A stretch of DNA of 64,000 nucleotides from NVTR01 sp965237505 (GTDB lineage Bacteria; Pseudomonadota; Alphaproteobacteria; Rhodobacterales; Rhodobacteraceae): the NCBI GenBank assembly GCA_965237505.1, contig CBDEFR010000009.1, positions 1,736,001-1,800,000 of the forward strand. The letters are read 5' to 3'. Below the pieces are notes generated by a model. That model was not told where the DNA came from. It saw nothing but the letters and a program-made list of their open reading frames with translations, and searched no databases. This document shows, in pieces, positions 63,237 to 64,000 of the stretch (positions within the stretch are counted from its first letter, which is position 1; the number at the start of each line of letters is the position of its first letter). The position numbers and the translations under genes are program-made.

Positions 63237-63405
63237 TAATCACATCACTGCCCAGAAATCGACTCGCGGTTCTTGCTGATTTGCAAGTAGATGTGAAGTT
63301 ACTGATTTTGCGATTCTGATGCGTAGCCAAGCGCTATATGGCGCGACCATAAATGGACGCAAATCGCAGCAGTTCCTCCGGTATTTAACGTTGCGCCACG
63401 GGCGT

Positions 63406-64000
63406 TTAGGACAAGAGAGCCAGCCAAAGCCAAATTGACACGATCGACACTGCGGTAGCGATAAGAATTGTCGAGGCCGCGACGCGCTTGGCTGTGCCGT
63501 ACATGCTGGCAAACAGGTAGGCGTTGATTCCCGGCGCCATCGCCGCAGTCAGAACAGCGGCGCGAAACTGTGCCTGATCGAGCAAAAACACCCATTTTCC
63601 AAGCGAGAATGTGATCGCCGGATGCGCAATCAACGACACCGCAGTGACCCAGGCAATGGTGTTTTTGTCACCTTCGGGCCGGTAGCGCACCAGCACGCCG
63701 CCAAGGGCGAAAAGGGCTGCTGGAAGGGCGGCAGTCGACATCGTGCCAATCGCCGCCAACAGCGCGTCGGGCAGGCGGATATTGCCGATATTTACCAGGA
63801 ATCCCAACAGGATACCGATCAAAATCGGGTTGGTTGACATGGCGCTGGAGATATTGCGAACCAGTCGGCGCCGGTTGCCGTTTGCGCGGGCGCGCGCGAT
63901 CTCCATGATCGTTACGCCAAAGCCATAGATGACCAGCGCATGGACCGAGACAATGGCGTATGCGCCAGACAGCGATTCCGGCCCGAACGCCCGTTCAACG
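63406..64000 (-). CDS. AEC-family transporter (N-terminus outside window)
   Basis: The frame is open to the window edge: VERAFGPESLSGAYAIVSVH, then VIYGFGVTIMEIARARANG. About 198 residues with several membrane helices: ILIGILLGFLVNIGNIRLPD, MSTAALPAALFALGGVLVRY, TAAMAPGINAYLFASMYGTA, and the C-terminal ILIATAVSIVSIWLWLALLS. The family (auxin efflux carrier-like) exports organic anions such as malonate. The substrate cannot be told. It lies next to the second IS630 but is not cut by it. Confidence 0.85.
   Translation of the reverse strand, partial: VERAFGPESLSGAYAIVSVHALVIYGFGVTIMEIARARANGNRRRLVRNISSAMSTNPILIGILLGFLVNIGNIRLPDALLAAIGTMSTAALPAALFALGGVLVRYRPEGDKNTIAWVTAVSLIAHPAITFSLGKWVFLLDQAQFRAAVLTAAMAPGINAYLFASMYGTAKRVAASTILIATAVSIVSIWLWLALLS

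Noticed and set aside
1..64000. CRISPR arrays, prophage genes or rRNA operon.
   Set aside because: No regularly spaced short repeats, no phage structural or integrase genes and no rRNA sequence were seen.

Overview
The window looks like a chromosomal segment of a GC-rich alphaproteobacterium of the Rhodobacterales (Roseobacter/Rhodobacter type). This rests on gene content and order: bamA-skp-fabZ-lpxA-lpxI-lpxB, glyQ-DUF6446-glyS followed by a PEP-utilising dikinase, a SciP-type CtrA regulator, folB-folP-glmM, ilvC with Lrp-type regulators, and an aa3-type cytochrome oxidase subunit I. No phylogenetic computation was possible.

Layout: 1-6066 holds outer-membrane assembly and lipid A genes. 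6137-7690 holds mnmA and a frameshifted sciP. 7753-9613 is a foreign-looking patch with an IS5-type element cutting the end of a membrane protein gene. 9614-12648 holds a TrkH potassium transporter and a ThDP decarboxylase. 12809-16210 is a SPOR/peptidoglycan-binding/trypsin-like gene split by an IS1182 element. 16412-20165 holds the glycyl-tRNA synthetase operon. A lectin-like secreted protein and an IS1380 element precede the PpdK-like gene (23201). 25943-40010 is mostly housekeeping: SleB hydrolase, folate genes, glmM, ilvC and its regulators, an aminotransferase, a UbiH-type hydroxylase, a HAD phosphatase, a GntR regulator, a GspE-N/glycosyltransferase fusion, carA and yqeY. 40204-50171 is an insertion-sequence island (IS21, two inverted ISNCY/IS1202-like copies, ISAs1, IS630, IS1595) with only three small host ORFs. 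50283-56035 is respiratory: an ankyrin-cytochrome c fusion, ctaD, a c-type cytochrome and lipB, plus a broken LytTR gene and a DUF2306 protein. After tRNA-Leu(GAG), 56443-61713 is a surface-glycan cluster (two glycosyltransferases, a flippase, a GMC-type oxidoreductase). A second IS630 copy and a truncated AEC permease close the window.

The most informative part is the island at 42979-48435, where the insertion order can be read base by base. An ISNCY copy landed with a 17-bp target duplication. ISAs1 then inserted across its left boundary (10-bp duplication), and IS630 inserted at a TA eight bases inside its terminal repeat. Removing both restores an element of 1404 bp, exactly the length of the second ISNCY copy, which carries its own different 17-bp duplication.

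A second window-wide pattern is that seven otherwise good genes (sciP, the protease 3' fragment, ubiH, istA, the LytTR gene, a glycosyltransferase, the GMC oxidoreductase) each need one missing base restored. All are single-base losses and several lie in short homopolymers. This points to uncorrected long-read errors at least as much as to real pseudogenes, so every broken-gene call here is provisional.
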